Assembly (NCBI RefSeq): GCF_000203815.1
Contig: NW_004457695.1
Coordinates: 1,920,054 to 1,984,053, forward strand
Length of the DNA stretch: 64,000 nt
From: Cavenderia fasciculata
Lineage: Eukaryota > Evosea > Eumycetozoa > Acytosteliales > Cavenderiaceae
Direction of reading: 5' to 3'
The notes below the pieces were generated by a model. The model ran no database searches and was not told where the DNA came from. It saw only the letters and a program-made list of their open reading frames with translations. The first letter of the stretch is position 1. Each line of letters opens with the position of its first letter. Positions 25,346-37,291 of the stretch are shown here, piece by piece. The position numbers and the translations under genes are program-made.

Positions 25346-27910
25346 ATGAGCAGTTGTCATCAATGTGACTGCAAAAGCTTTCAGGCTAATCCGTTCAAGC
25401 CAAAGTACTGTGCGATATGTCTACACAACCACACTCAAAGCTCTAGTTCGCTACAGACACTTGTAAAGAACGATAGTGTGGGCAATGCATCCCCTCCTCT
25501 TCCAAAGAAGCCTAGCAGCGGTAGCAGTGCAACAAGTGTTCAACCACAACCACTCACCAAATCCAACTCATTCTCTTCACTTCCATCAAATGGTGGCGGC
25601 AACAACAACAAAAAGCCACTACCACCTAAACCACCTGCATCATCATCGTCATCGACAACATCTAGTCTTGCAAGCAGTACTGGTAGTGTTGCAAGTAAGA
25701 GTGCTAGTTCTATCAATGTATCATCATCGTCGTCGGCAAAATCTACTGCAAGACCAAAAGCACAAGATTTCACAAAATCATCTTCATCTTCATCATCAAC
25801 TTATTCATCCTCTACAAAGTATAATACAACTACATCTGCATCACCATCAAGAAAGAATACATCATCTTCATCATCGATTATGAGTAAGTTGGGCTCTTGG
25901 AAGGGCGCCATTCAAGGAAAGGTGTCAAATTTGATGAATAATGATGAAGACGAGACTGATCAAGTGATGGAGATCTCGGGCCCGACCGACTATAAACACA
26001 ACACTCACATTGGCATTACAAATACTGGTGTCATCGAAACAAAGAATATTCCAGAGGAATGGAAACATATCTTTAAGAGCGTCGATCAAGCTCTTAAATC
26101 TACTGGTAGAAAGGGTGTCACTAGAAAGGAAGCTGCTCTCATTCTCAGTGCTGTTCTAAGTAACCAAGCTGCTGCTGCTGGAGGACAATCCCCTAACCCA
26201 ACCAGTCCAACATTGGCAAATAAACCATCCAACTATAATAATAACAACAATAATAATAGTAATAGTACCAGTAGTTATAACAAACCAACAACAGTAGCAT
26301 CACCAAGTATAAACAACTATTATTCATCTGTTCAACAACAAAAGCAATCGACTCCATCTAGTCCTTTACCAGCAGTACCAACCAATAACAATAACAATAA
26401 CAACAATGTACCACCTCCACTTCCACAAAAACCATCACCTCCATCTCCATCTGTTGCAGTTAATGTATCGTCGTCACCATCATCGTCATCATCAAATCAA
26501 CAACAACAAGAGATTCAACAATTATTGGAAAAGTTAAGAGCTAGTGAAAGTAAATATAGAACATTAGAACAAACATTCCAAAATAGTGAACGTGAGCTTG
26601 GGTCGTTGACAACCAAGTACAAGGCGTTGGAGAGTGGCAACCAGATATTGGCAAGCGAGCGTAAAAACATGGAGACTGAATACAACACGTTGAAGCAATC
26701 GTTGCAAGGCAGCAAAAAGACAAGCGAGTCTGACAAGAAGCCTTTGCTCGACAAGATTGCTTCGCTCGAGGCTAAGCTTGCCGACTTGGACACTGAGAAG
26801 CGTTCAATGTTGCAGAGCGATGACACCAAGGACAAGCGAATCAAAGAGTTGACAGGCAAGCTCAAAGACGTCGAGCAGTCGGCATTTGACCTCTCATTGA
26901 AAAACAAAGAGGTTCAAAGCGAGTTGGACACATACAAGACCTCTTTCAAGGCCGAGCAGGGACAGGTCAAGGACCTCGCCGTACAATTTGTGCAAAAGGA
27001 AAAGGACTTGAGAGAGGGCATTGAAAAGCAGTACAGTGGTAAGCTTCAACAACTCAAGGACGAGTCGGAGCAACTAGCCACCAAGCTACAACAAGCCGAG
27101 ACCAAGGCCTCAAAGGCCGACGTTGAATTACAGTCGCGTCAAAGAGACGTAGCTACACTTGCCAAGCAAAAGGACGAGCTCCAAAAGCAGTCTGATTCCT
27201 ACCGTGACAAGTGCGACAAGTTTGAAACCGACTTGGACCAACTCCAATCGACCCTCAAGAACCTCAAGAGCACACATGCCCAGTCACAGGCTGTCATGGA
27301 CTCAACCACCAAACAAACCGAAGATTTTAACACCCAAATCAAGACACAGAACCAAACCATACTCAAACTCAACAACCTCGTCGACGAACAACAAATTCAA
27401 CTCGACAAGGTCAAATCAGAGGCCAACAGTCTTCGTCAACAACTTGCACAGTCACAACAATCTGCCAACACTCAACAACAACAATATGCTCAACAACTCG
27501 AAGACACAAAGGCAAAGATGCAACAACAACATGCCCAACAACTCGAAGACTCCAAGGCAAAGATGCAACAACAAATATCCACACCACCAGCATCACCACC
27601 AGTTGTACCAAATGCACCACCCCCTCCACCTCCTCCTGTGGCTCCACCTCCACCACCTCCAACAACCAACACCAACACTGGCAAGGCTCCCGACACCAAC
27701 AGAGTCGCATTTTTGGACAGCATCAAAAAGCCAGACATTGTTCTCAAGAGTGTTAGAGATTCAATGGTCATCAAATATGATCCAGCCCAAGACGCTGATC
27801 CAAACAATATGGTCAACATTTTGGTAAGAGCTCTCATTGATCGTAGAGCTGGTATGAATGAAGAAGAAGATGATGAAGAAGATGGCGATATGAATTGGGA
27901 TGATGATTAA
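25346..27910 (+). CDS. WASP-like protein: Cys motif, CRIB, coiled coil, WH2-central-acidic tail
   Basis: Predicted Rho-GTPase effector that activates Arp2/3. One exon, 854 aa. The N-terminus is CDCKSFQANPFKPKYCAICL, a small Cys-rich motif. At about residue 210 a CRIB motif reads EISGPTDYKHNTHIGI, followed by IPEEWKHIFKSV as in PBD domains. Residues about 390-740 are a long coiled coil. A polyproline stretch leads to a WH2-like segment (NRVAFLDSIKKPDIVLKSV), then an amphipathic central-like helix (NMVNILVRALIDRRAGM) and an acidic tail ending MNWDDD with the Trp typical of WASP acidic ends. No WH1 domain is seen; the coiled coil is unusual for a WASP. Confidence 0.75.
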   Translation: MSSCHQCDCKSFQANPFKPKYCAICLHNHTQSSSSLQTLVKNDSVGNASPPLPKKPSSGSSATSVQPQPLTKSNSFSSLPSNGGGNNNKKPLPPKPPASSSSSTTSSLASSTGSVASKSASSINVSSSSSAKSTARPKAQDFTKSSSSSSSTYSSSTKYNTTTSASPSRKNTSSSSSIMSKLGSWKGAIQGKVSNLMNNDEDETDQVMEISGPTDYKHNTHIGITNTGVIETKNIPEEWKHIFKSVDQALKSTGRKGVTRKEAALILSAVLSNQAAAAGGQSPNPTSPTLANKPSNYNNNNNNNSNSTSSYNKPTTVASPSINNYYSSVQQQKQSTPSSPLPAVPTNNNNNNNNVPPPLPQKPSPPSPSVAVNVSSSPSSSSSNQQQQEIQQLLEKLRASESKYRTLEQTFQNSERELGSLTTKYKALESGNQILASERKNMETEYNTLKQSLQGSKKTSESDKKPLLDKIASLEAKLADLDTEKRSMLQSDDTKDKRIKELTGKLKDVEQSAFDLSLKNKEVQSELDTYKTSFKAEQGQVKDLAVQFVQKEKDLREGIEKQYSGKLQQLKDESEQLATKLQQAETKASKADVELQSRQRDVATLAKQKDELQKQSDSYRDKCDKFETDLDQLQSTLKNLKSTHAQSQAVMDSTTKQTEDFNTQIKTQNQTILKLNNLVDEQQIQLDKVKSEANSLRQQLAQSQQSANTQQQQYAQQLEDTKAKMQQQHAQQLEDSKAKMQQQISTPPASPPVVPNAPPPPPPPVAPPPPPPTTNTNTGKAPDTNRVAFLDSIKKPDIVLKSVRDSMVIKYDPAQDADPNNMVNILVRALIDRRAGMNEEEDDEEDGDMNWDDD

Positions 27911-28212
27911 AGCAACTAACTTGTATAAAATAATAAATTTATTTATTATTGTATTATTAAATACCACATATCCCTTTTTATTTCCTTTAATTAATCCTTG
28001 TTTGATGACATTTTACCAATGTTCAAAATACAGAGAAAATTTATGGAAAAGTATTTTTCTACCACCCAAAGTCCCATAAGATTTGGCAAGCTATTAAATT
28101 TTGATACATTCATATTGTTGTAAACAAATAAGTATACTCAAGGCCTCTTTCAGCTATTAACCTACTATGTTATTTATAATCAAGTGGCGACCCACTATTC
28201 TCGAAGAAGAAA

Positions 28213-28228
28213 CCCCCCCCCCCCCCCC
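28213..28228. repeat. 16-base poly-C run
   Basis: Uninterrupted cytosines in an otherwise very AT-rich spacer (27911-28300) that holds no gene. T-runs follow. A second such run is at 39871-39890. Confidence 0.95.
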
Positions 28229-28300
28229 GAGGCCTGTTTAAAACCTTTTTTTTTTTTGATTTTTTTTTACATTTATTTATTTGATTTATTTAAATTACTT

Positions 28301-30498
28301 TTACAATGTATTATTATTACTATAAAGATAATTTAAACTATGAATTTTGAAACGAGATAATAATATATGGATTTGATAAATATCCCAAAAATTACAATTG
28401 ATTGGATGGATTGGACATGAAGCGAGTAAAATGTACGTTGGAAAAGTAAGAGCTTGAACATTCTTTACAAAGTATAGGATGGTATCATATTGTTTGGACT
28501 TTATAGCATATAGAAATGCTTCTGGTGTTAATGCATTTTCAAAGAGATGGGGATATGTGTCAATCATTTGATGCAATGGCAAACAGGGTGCTGCTATGAG
28601 AATGTTGGCATCAATCTTTGGCAGAGTGCCTTGGAATTTTTCTTTTTCCAAATATTTTAATACATCTAGATCCTTGTTGAATAGAGAGCATAATCGAAGG
28701 GAATCTTCTGTAAATTGTACATATTTCAGTTTCATTGCATCAATCTCTTTGATTAGGTCGATGTCTCCAGTTCCACAAGCCATGTTTCCACAAAAAGTTT
28801 GGTCTGGTGTTTTTCGAATGAGCGTCTGTACACCTTGTTTAAAGTGTGGTCGATTCTTAAAGTTTGTTGGAAATTCTTGGACGTTGGTGAGATGTGGTGC
28901 TTCTATATTGTTGAATTTTGAACGAATCACCGTTTCCATGTTCTTGGGAAGATTTTTAATAAATCCATCATAAGCTGGGATCTTGGTGAACAAGGTTTGA
29001 TCACCATCCCAATAGATGAGTGCGTTGACAAGATGTTCCTTGGCAATGATTTTCTTTTCGAAAAAATATTTTAAACAATTTAAAGAGAGATCACTTGATG
29101 AACCAGTCTCTTTTCTAGTCATAGTATTTTTCCACAAGAGTCTAATGGCAAGTTGATTTTGTTTGTATTCTCGGTCTTGATGATTTCCATCTTGTTTGAT
29201 TAGTTTTTTGGCCAATACAAATTCGATCATTTCAAAGTTGATTGTTTTGATCGTCGACACTATAGACACTTGTTGTGATACTTTTAGATTGAGATCTTGC
29301 AATAGATGTGTCAATGTTTTTAAATCACCACGTTCAACCAGTTCTGTAGGGTTGAATACTTTGATTGCCTTTTCCATTGCCAATAAATGTTCGACCGTTC
29401 CAATCCTCGATCGATTAATATAAATGTCTAAATTGAATCGAACCGAATCTGTAAATGGACATTTTGGTGATAATACAAATGCAATCATTTCATCTGATAA
29501 TTCCGTATCAGGAAGAAATGGGATTGATATGGCGTACTGTGATGTTTTTTTTGAAGTTTCTATAGTGTCATTTTTGTATAGATCAAATGATAAAACCATA
29601 TCAATGATATCCATATTATTTGAACATACTGCCGAATAAATAACCTCTATCTCACCATTGTGATCGATTGGTAGGATACTGTCCTTTGTATTTTCGTCCA
29701 ACAACATTGATAAAATATCTTTGTTTCCCTTTTTAATTGCAAGGTGAATGGCCGTATGACCAATACGACTCGAACCAATTGTTTCATCCAAAGGTTTTGA
29801 ATATGTCTGCAAATGACACTTGTCCAAGAAATAACGGACGAGACGTACACTACCCTTATCAATTGCTCGATAAAGAGGGCTAGTATAGTCATCGGCAAAT
29901 GACCACTGCTCGCTGTCGTTTTGAACCAAGCAATCTTTGTTGTTTTGCAACTTTTTAGATAATCAAACATTTCAATTGCTCTATTCTCCTTGTCTTTGTC
30001 CTGTGCAGCACCATCGATTATATTTATAATGGTTTGTGTGTTCCATTCAATGGCTAGAGACGAATCCAACAAGTATTTGAGCAACTCCAAGTTTAAGTGA
30101 CGTGCTGCTTGGTAGGTTGACTCGACCGAGACGAGAAACTTGAAATAATGAACGCCTTTGGATGTGAATAGACGATGAATGAATTTGACAATGTCTAGGC
30201 GGTTTGCACAGGCAGCGGCATCGATTGGTCGAATGGGATAGATCGAGTTGTAAAAGTTGCTTGCCAAGTGTGCCAAGATACGACTGAGCATCTCTACATG
30301 AATCGAGTAAAAGGTGACAAGACTGAACCGCACACCTTCAAAATCCCCCTTTGCAGCCATCACATGCAACGGTTGTGACATTCTTTGAAGGAATGCTTCA
30401 CCCTTTAAAATTGTGTTATCACGATGCCATAGAATCTTGCATAGTAGATATCTATTCTTTAACATAAGAGTTGCCAACTCTTCTTTTGATAATGTCAT
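28301..30498 (-). CDS. Ankyrin-like repeat protein with one frame break
   Basis: The N-terminal frame (from MTLSKEELATLMLKNRYLLC) and the C-terminal frame overlap near 29953-29957. Adding one A to the five-A run there (minus strand) joins FDYLK to KLQNNKDC smoothly and gives about 732 aa. No GT-AG intron explains it. The protein has ankyrin-like units (PLHVMAAKGDFEGVRFSL, GHTAIHLAIKKGNKDILSML, SPLYRAIDKGSVRLVRYFLD) and belongs to the same dictyostelid family as the proteins at 40317-45829 and 54088-56115. Either an assembly indel or a recently broken gene. Confidence 0.7.
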
Positions 30499-30520
30499 TT
30501 AAATGAATGAATAGATAGAT

Positions 30521-30542
30521 AGATAGATAGATCTATCTATCT
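30521..30542. repeat. GATA/TATC perfect palindrome
   Basis: Arms of 11 bp centred on AGATCT, made from GATA repeats meeting TATC repeats, 23 bp before the ATG of the ankyrin-like gene. It could form a cruciform or a 5'-UTR hairpin. Confidence 0.9.
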
Positions 30543-30631
30543 CTTGAATTCTATACAAACAACTATCTTTAAAAAAAAGATGAAAAGTCAGATCGAGTAA
30601 TTTTTGAGAAAATAATAATATTTATTTCCTT

Positions 30632-32404
30632 TTAAAATGCCAAGTTATAAAGCATTGCAATTAAAACCATTAATATTGGTATCAATATATAAATAACAGT
30701 ATTACTTTTGGAACTACTACTACTACTACTACTACTATTTTTGTCTGCGTTGACATTGCTATTTTCTGATATTTTATGTTTGAATCCATTATTCTTGTTG
30801 GTTGTTGATCTGGATGTTGTGGCTGTTTTAGAGTCTGTCAACTTTGATGATCTTTCCAACTCTTGTTTGGTAGATTCAAATGAATGAACCCATTTTGGTT
30901 TTTTTTGTTGTTGTTGGTTGTCATTGTCACTACTAGTAATTACTTCTTCAAGATTTAATCCTAATAACTCTAATAATCTATTTTTACAATCTTGTAGAGG
31001 TTCATCTTCATTTAAATAATCACAAATGTCAATATGATCTACCCAACCAATCGACACACGTTTTGGTAGTGGAACTTGAAGTGTTGGACTATTAACAAAA
31101 CAAGTAAAGTACTTTGAAATCGATCGGTTGTTGGTGATGATCTGATCAAACAATGTCTCTAACCTAGAAATGAATTGTCCAACCAAATCTTGATATAAAT
31201 AATTGATTGCAGTTTCCAATGTTTCCTTTTCATTTATATATGCTTTACATTCAAATATTCCACTTTGAATCATTAATTTAAATGGTTGTGGTTGTTGAAT
31301 ATCACTATAATCAGCCAATGTAGCACTAGCTATTGTTATTGGTGTCGTTGATATGGTTGTAGGTTGATTTGATAATTTTAAAATTGGTTGATTTAATAAT
31401 AAATCAATTTGGTGACAAGAAGAAGAAGAAGAAGAAGAAGTACCATCACTATTACTATTATTCTTTTTAATATTCTTTACAAGTGTTGTAGGTGGTAAGA
31501 TTAAACTATCATCACCATTTACCAAATACATTGAATCCTTTAATTCACTAGAATAATACATTGATTCAATTTGCTTTTTTAAAACTATTTCCAAGTCTAC
31601 CGCTGTACTATAATAATAAATAAATTAATTAATAAATTATCTTAAAAGTTAACATTATTTCTTTCTTTGCTCATTATTTTTACAACATACTTGTTTAAAT
31701 CAATATCAAGTTGAATGGATAAAGATGTAACCAATTTAAAACAAGATAGTGTTTTTGAAATATTTGGTGATGGGAATACTATATTATCTGATTGTTGTTT
31801 AAACTTTTCATACTTGACAGTAGTCATATCATGTGATTTAAGTATATATTGTTTAGTTGATCTAAGATAAATCAATACATGCATATTTTCAAGTGTTTGT
31901 GAATAAACTATAAATAATTAAATTAAATGAATATTGTCAATAATCAAACTAACCAACTACTTCCTCTCTTTGTCTCATACATTTTCTATCTGAAATCAAA
32001 CTATCTCTTATTGATTTCAATATCTTCCATAATAATGAATCATTTTTAGAATCTGTTGTCAATGTTGCAATTGATGGTACTGATAGATAGATACCGACCA
32101 CTGAAACACCTCCATACATTAGTTTAGATACTTGTCTTGCATGTTCAGATATCCAAATCTGATCGAAATCTTTAATTGTCTTGTACTTTGTTATTTGATT
32201 GTCTTTACAAAGAAAAAGACAACATCTTTTTTAGTAAGTAACATGATCTTATAGTATAACAGTCATCATCATCATCAATCATCAATGTGTACACATACCA
32301 TCACCATATAAAGGTGGAGTTGGAACAGACCCAATAAATACTTGATTCTGTCCTATAATCAATCCTTGACCAATCTCATCTCCTTTTACTTGTAATTGAT
32401 CCAT
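30632..32404 (-). CDS. odr4: ODR4 homologue (ER membrane protein)
   Basis: ODR4 is a tail-anchored ER protein implicated in membrane-protein maturation in animals. Four exons (32299-32404, 31954-32202, 31691-31907, 30632-31607) stay in phase and give 515 aa. One intron is only 46 bp. Shared landmarks in order are GLIIGQNQVF, PTPP, IWISEHARQVSKLMYGGVSV, FECKAYIN, PLPKRVSIGWVDHIDICDYL and LLELLGL; these align by eye with human ODR4. The C-terminal TM segment (VIYILIPILMVLIAMLYNLAF minus its ends) is the anchor. A Ser/Asn linker separates it from the folded part. Confidence 0.9.
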
Positions 32405-32633
32405 CTTTTGTTTCACGTAGATAGATAACTAAGTATAGTATACTTGAAGTCCTACTACAGTATCAATACTCTAGATGAGCCAGACCTTGACATGATTTTA
32501 ATTTAATTTCTTTTTTTTCATTTTTTTTTTCATTGAGTGAGTTGGTGATCATTCGTTTCTTGCACTTTATGAGGAGTAATCAGTATTAGTTTCAAACTAT
32601 ATAACTATATTAGTCTAATTTAGAAGAACAAGA

Positions 32634-32855
32634 ATGAACCCACTCATCCAACTCAAGCTCAACACCACCATCAAGCAAGCAGTCCACTTTGGTAAGACTT
32701 GGGGTGTCACTCTTTCATTCTGGGGTGCTACTGCCTCCCTCGGTCTCTTATACGTTGTTCAACCAAGAATCATCTTCAAGCACCTCCCACTCATTGGCGA
32801 CCAATACTTGACTGCCAAGGATATCGAACAACAAAAGAAGCAACAACAAAACTAA
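32634..32855 (+). CDS. Cytochrome bc1 small subunit (QCR10/UQCR11-like)
   Basis: A 73-aa single-exon protein with one membrane helix in VTLSFWGATASLGLLYVV followed by QPRIIFKHLPLIGDQYL. The pattern WG-A---GL and the following R-I----P-I-G matches animal UQCR11 and fungal/plant QCR10, the smallest complex III subunit. Codon use is strongly biased (CTC, ACC, AAG), as expected for an abundant protein, and differs from neighbours. A Gln/Lys tail is dictyostelid-like. It is short, so the family assignment is moderate. Confidence 0.72.
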   Translation: MNPLIQLKLNTTIKQAVHFGKTWGVTLSFWGATASLGLLYVVQPRIIFKHLPLIGDQYLTAKDIEQQKKQQQN

Positions 32856-33466
32856 ATAGAATCAATACAAGAATAATAGATAGAATAGAATCATAATTAA
32901 CGACCCAATAATAATAGTATTAGGATGATTTTTTTGTAAACAACATACACAACCATCAGTAGATGTATAATATATGAACGAATGAATGTAGGTATACATA
33001 TATAAATTGATATCTTTTGAAGATAGATGACTAATCAATCATATATGATCATCCTACCTACCCTATTCAGCAGATAGATATTTATATAGTCAAAGAGAGA
33101 TGGCGAAATAAAACAAAATAGTATTATAAAACAAACATAGGAATAGATATATATTGAACATTATAATGTTATTTGAAATAAGAAGATATACTTGGTTACA
33201 CATACATTAAACAGATATTACAATTTATTGTTTGATTTGTTAATAACATATATATGATTTATATAGTTAAAATGGATGGCCATAAGAAGGGTTGGTTGGT
33301 TGGATGGTTGGATATTAATATATTAATTCAAAAACTACGATATGTTGTTATGATTTACTATTACTTGGTTATTATTATTATTACTTTAAGGTTAAAATTG
33401 TTGTTATATACAAAAAAAAAGGGGGAGAGATATAGGGAATAAATGATGATAGATTCGATTTAAACT
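32856..33466. other. Spacer without recognised gene
   Basis: AT-rich convergent spacer. The open frame at 33254-33442 has a hydrophobic stretch but codon content like the surrounding spacer, so it is not called. Confidence 0.5.
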
Positions 33467-34429
33467 TTACTCGTCTGAATCGTCTTCATCATCTTCATCA
33501 TCATCGTCATCTGAATCATTTTGATTATTTGTTGTACTATAAGAACTCTTATAATTATCACCATATGCATTATCCCATTTAGAAGGATCGGTACCACCAA
33601 ATACACTGAATGGAGTAGCAAACGATGACATTAGTTCCTTGCCAAGTACTTCCATCGATGACATGACAGTCTCGGCAACCTCTGGTTGTGCCAACAATTG
33701 TTTGTCGTGTTCCTTTACAATGTGTGGTATTTTGGATTTGATGAGTGCACGATCCAGAGTATCTGGCAATTCTTGGAGATAGTCCAAATAGACAACCTTG
33801 TGTCTCCAAACCTTTTCACTCAAAAATGGTGACATCATCATAAACAATACCTTTAACCATGTTGATGGATGAAGTATATAGAAATGTTTTAGATTCTTTT
33901 TATAACTAAATGAATCAATGAATACAACTTTTAGTATTAGAAGTTCAACTGTATAGTACACATCGATCCCATGTATTCATTCATTCATTCATTTTATATA
34001 ACTTACTTTCTTGGTAATAATTGGTATGTCTTTAATAACCATGCACGGTCAGGTGTACTTTCTTGAGCCAAACCATGGTGAGAATAGATGATACTATAAT
34101 GACCTCCAGTAACCAAAGGTTCTAATGTTTTACTAAAAAAAAGTAGAGAATAAGAAATGAGTATCATTACACTATTATTGCTACTGCTACTATTGTATTA
34201 CATACCACATATAAGACATCATTTTATCTAAACCACTAATACCCAATGGTAGTTTATTAGCCAATACCAAGTAGACGGGATGACTCTGTTCATCCAATCC
34301 AACGGGTATAAAGCAACCAGACTGTGCAATATCACCAAAGTCTTGAGCACTTGCTTTCTCCATTAACTCTTTATAAGCATCTGTTACTCCTTCCAACTCG
34401 CTTACTCCAATCGTTGCTGCTGTTGCCAT
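33467..34429 (-). CDS. CRAL-TRIO (BCH/GDAP2-type) domain protein
   Basis: Three exons (34206-34429, 34007-34132, 33467-33905) give 262 aa. The core GCFIPVGLDEQSHPVYLVLA, GGHYSIIYSHHG, RAWLLKTYQLLPRNYKKNLK and HFYILHPSTWLKVLFMMMSP then KVVYLDYLQEL is the divergent CRAL-TRIO fold found in BNIP2/BCH, ARHGAP1 and GDAP2 proteins. No RhoGAP or macro domain is attached. The C-terminus is acidic (poly D/E). It may bind small GTPases or lipids; this is inferred from the family. Confidence 0.8.
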
Positions 34430-35192
34430 TTCTATTTCTATTTATATATTATATTATATTATATTAAATTAATTAATTGTTCTCTCTTTAAAACTATATA
34501 ACTATAAAACTATTTATAAAAGAGTGCTGTGATTATCCTTCCTTCCTTCACCTTGCAAGAGTATTATTGACTGTGAATGTTGTTGATTTGTGTAAAGGGG
34601 AAGTAGCTATAGTAACAAACAAACAAACAAACTTCACACACAAATAAATAAAATTGCTTTTTGAAAAGTGAGGTGTGTTGTCATCGGTGATGAAATTGCT
34701 TCGACGACATGTCGCCAAATGAGGTGCCGAAAAAGGAAAGTTACAATTTTTAAATTAATTTATATAAATCTTTGTCTAGACGAGAGGGTCTCGGTTTGAT
34801 TGAGTGGAGGAAGTTTAGATAGATTTAGATTGTGGTGATATCTATCAAACTATCAATTGATCAATTAATAACTAAATATTATTTATTTCTTTATGAATGA
34901 ATGAATGAATGAATGAATGGGAATGATAAAGGAAGGTGAGGTTGAAGGTCTCAAAATCAAAGAATGTTGGCGAATAATAAAAAAGGTTGACAACATGATC
35001 GTTTGAGCTAATAGACAAATGAGGACAACCTATGATGGAATATATACGCAGCAGCAACAAATTATTAATTTAATTTATTAAAAATTTCATCTAGAATGGG
35101 TTACAATGAAACGACAACCATTACAACTTTCATTATAACGAATAGTAGATAGATAGATAGATAATATAGATAAGAGATAGTAGAGAGAGAGG
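34430..35192. other. Divergent promoter region
   Basis: Lies between the CRAL-TRIO gene (minus) and the RCC1-repeat gene (plus). Contains GAAT and GATA microsatellites and oligo-T/A tracts. No other gene seen. Confidence 0.5.
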
Positions 35193-36993
35193 ATGTTTAA
35201 AAAATTAAAAGAAAAAGCATCAGCAACTACATCAAGTTTAGCTGAAAAGGCATCAGCTGCTAGTACAAGTGTATCAAATAAAGTGTCGACCAAAGTAGAC
35301 GAGGTCAAGGAAAAGAGAGCACAAGATAAATTGACAATCGTAGTACCACAAGCTGAATCATCTGCCATCAAAGGTGGATTCGTCGTTGCAATCGGTAACA
35401 ATGAATCAAAGCAATTGGTACAAGGTCCAAAGGGCAGCACAAACTATAAACAAATGACTGCTATCATCCCTTCCTTTTTAGTTGATATTGCATATGTTAG
35501 TGTTGGTCATGATCATATTTATTTTGTTTCTAGTAAGTATAAAGAGAAGAATGAAAAGAGAGTAGTCGATAGAGTATCTAATTAATTTATTGTTTTTCTA
35601 TTCAATAGAGGATGGTAAATTTTATTATTCTGGATCAAACAAGGATGGACAATTGGGAGCAATGTCACCATCAAAAGATGATCAATTGGTACAATTTACC
35701 AATTTAAAGATTGGTGCCAAGAGTGTTGTTTGTGGACACCATCATACTATGTTTTTGTGTGATAAGGGTGCGTTGTACAGTACTGGACGTGCTGATATGC
35801 TTGGTATCAAGACGGATGAAAACAAGTATTCTCCCAACCAAGTCATAACCCTTGCCAACAAAAAAATTGATCTCTATGCAACTGGACCAAAGCATTCCTA
35901 TGCTGTTGATGATACTGGCAATATCTATGCATGGGGACGTAGTGATCTACTAGGTCTTGGTCAATTTGTAAAGGTTAAACAAATCTCTGTACAACGTAAA
36001 GAACCAACCCTAATAGAACACACTGGATTCTTAAACTTTAAAATTGTTCAAATTGCTTGTGGTGATGAACATACTCTTTGTTTATTACGTATGTTGTTGG
36101 AGTAATAACAAAAAAACATATTACCAACATGACATTGTTACTAATTACTAACTTTTGTTTTGATTGATATTTTTTTAGAAAATGGAGCAATCTATGCATG
36201 GGGTAGAGGTGAAGAAGGACAGCTTGGTAATGGAGTCAAGGAAACGAGACAATCACCAATTCCAATCGACTCACTTGCAGGTCTTAAATTAAAATCGATT
36301 AGTGCTGGTGCATTCAACTCGGCAGCGATCACTGATGATGGTGAATGCTATGTATGGGGTCAATACCACAAGTCTATCCTCAAACCCGAGCCACTCAATA
36401 CTGGCGACCGAAAGGTATTGAAAAATGTAGCACAAATCTCTCAAAGCGGATACTACAATATTTTGTATACAACAACCAATGACGTCTATACATTTGGTAT
36501 CGATTATAAACTATCTACAGAAGCTGCATGGATTCCAACCAAACATCACATCGATGATCCATTCCTCCTAACTAAAAAAATTACTCAAGTTGTTGCTTCC
36601 TCTTCTAATTTCTATTGTATGTATTATTAATAATAATAATGAAAAAGATTTATATTATATATTTAATTAATTTATTTATTAAATTAATTTATTTTTAATT
36701 TTAAAGTGATTGTTTATGAAGGATCATCAATGGAACCAAAATTCAAAATTGATTATACATTGGGTAATGATAAGACTAAATCACTACAACCACTTGCTCC
36801 ATCACAGTACAGACAAAACATGAATGCTTTGTTGGCCAAGCCATCCAAGCCATCTACATCATCAACAACCACTTCAACAACGTCAACTACATCAACAACA
36901 GCCTCTAAACCAATAGGTGCAGATACATCTAAACGATCATCATTGGATAGTGATAGTGATGACGACGATGATGATGAGGAGGATATTTTATAA
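35193..36993 (+). CDS. RCC1-repeat protein
   Basis: Four exons (35193-35532, 35609-36088, 36179-36616, 36707-36993) give 514 aa. The N-terminus is a Lys/Ala-rich helix (MFKKLKEKASATTSSLAEKA). Several blades follow, each with the RCC1 pattern: FYYSGSNKDGQLG, ALYSTGRADMLG, NIYAWGRSDLLGLG, AIYAWGRGEEGQLGNG, ECYVWGQ. The linker pattern CGHHHTMFL and CGDEHTLCLL supports a beta-propeller. The C-terminus is Ser/Thr-rich and ends in an acidic run. A GEF or scaffold role cannot be told apart. Confidence 0.85.
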
Positions 36994-37012
36994 TTCATAC
37001 ATTCATTTGTTT

Positions 37013-37062
37013 CCCAACCAACCAACCAACCAACCAACCAACCAACCAACCAACCAACCAAC
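37013..37062. repeat. CCAA tandem repeat
   Basis: About twelve copies of CCAA immediately downstream of the RCC1 gene's stop, probably in its 3' untranslated region. Confidence 0.95.
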
Positions 37063-37291
37063 TACGCAAAAATTAATTTATTTAAAATTATAATTATTAA
37101 TCATTGATTGATATTTATACCTCCTTTAGCAATATTGATTGAAATCAATACTCAAATAATCTAATAAAATATTAAATTTATAAAATATAAATAATTTGTT
37201 TGAAAGGATTGTGTAAAGCTACTATGAACTAGTAGTTTGATAGAATAATAAATTTTATTATATAATACTATTATTATTACTATTACTATTA

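Noticed and set aside
28060-28200. Possible dictyostelid non-coding RNA with a CCCATAA upstream element at about 28072
   Set aside because: The conserved internal 11-base motif of Class I RNAs and a clear terminal stem were not found downstream; a single short motif is not enough.
33254-33442. Small hydrophobic open frame
   Set aside because: Base composition and repeats match the spacer; no start context or homology.
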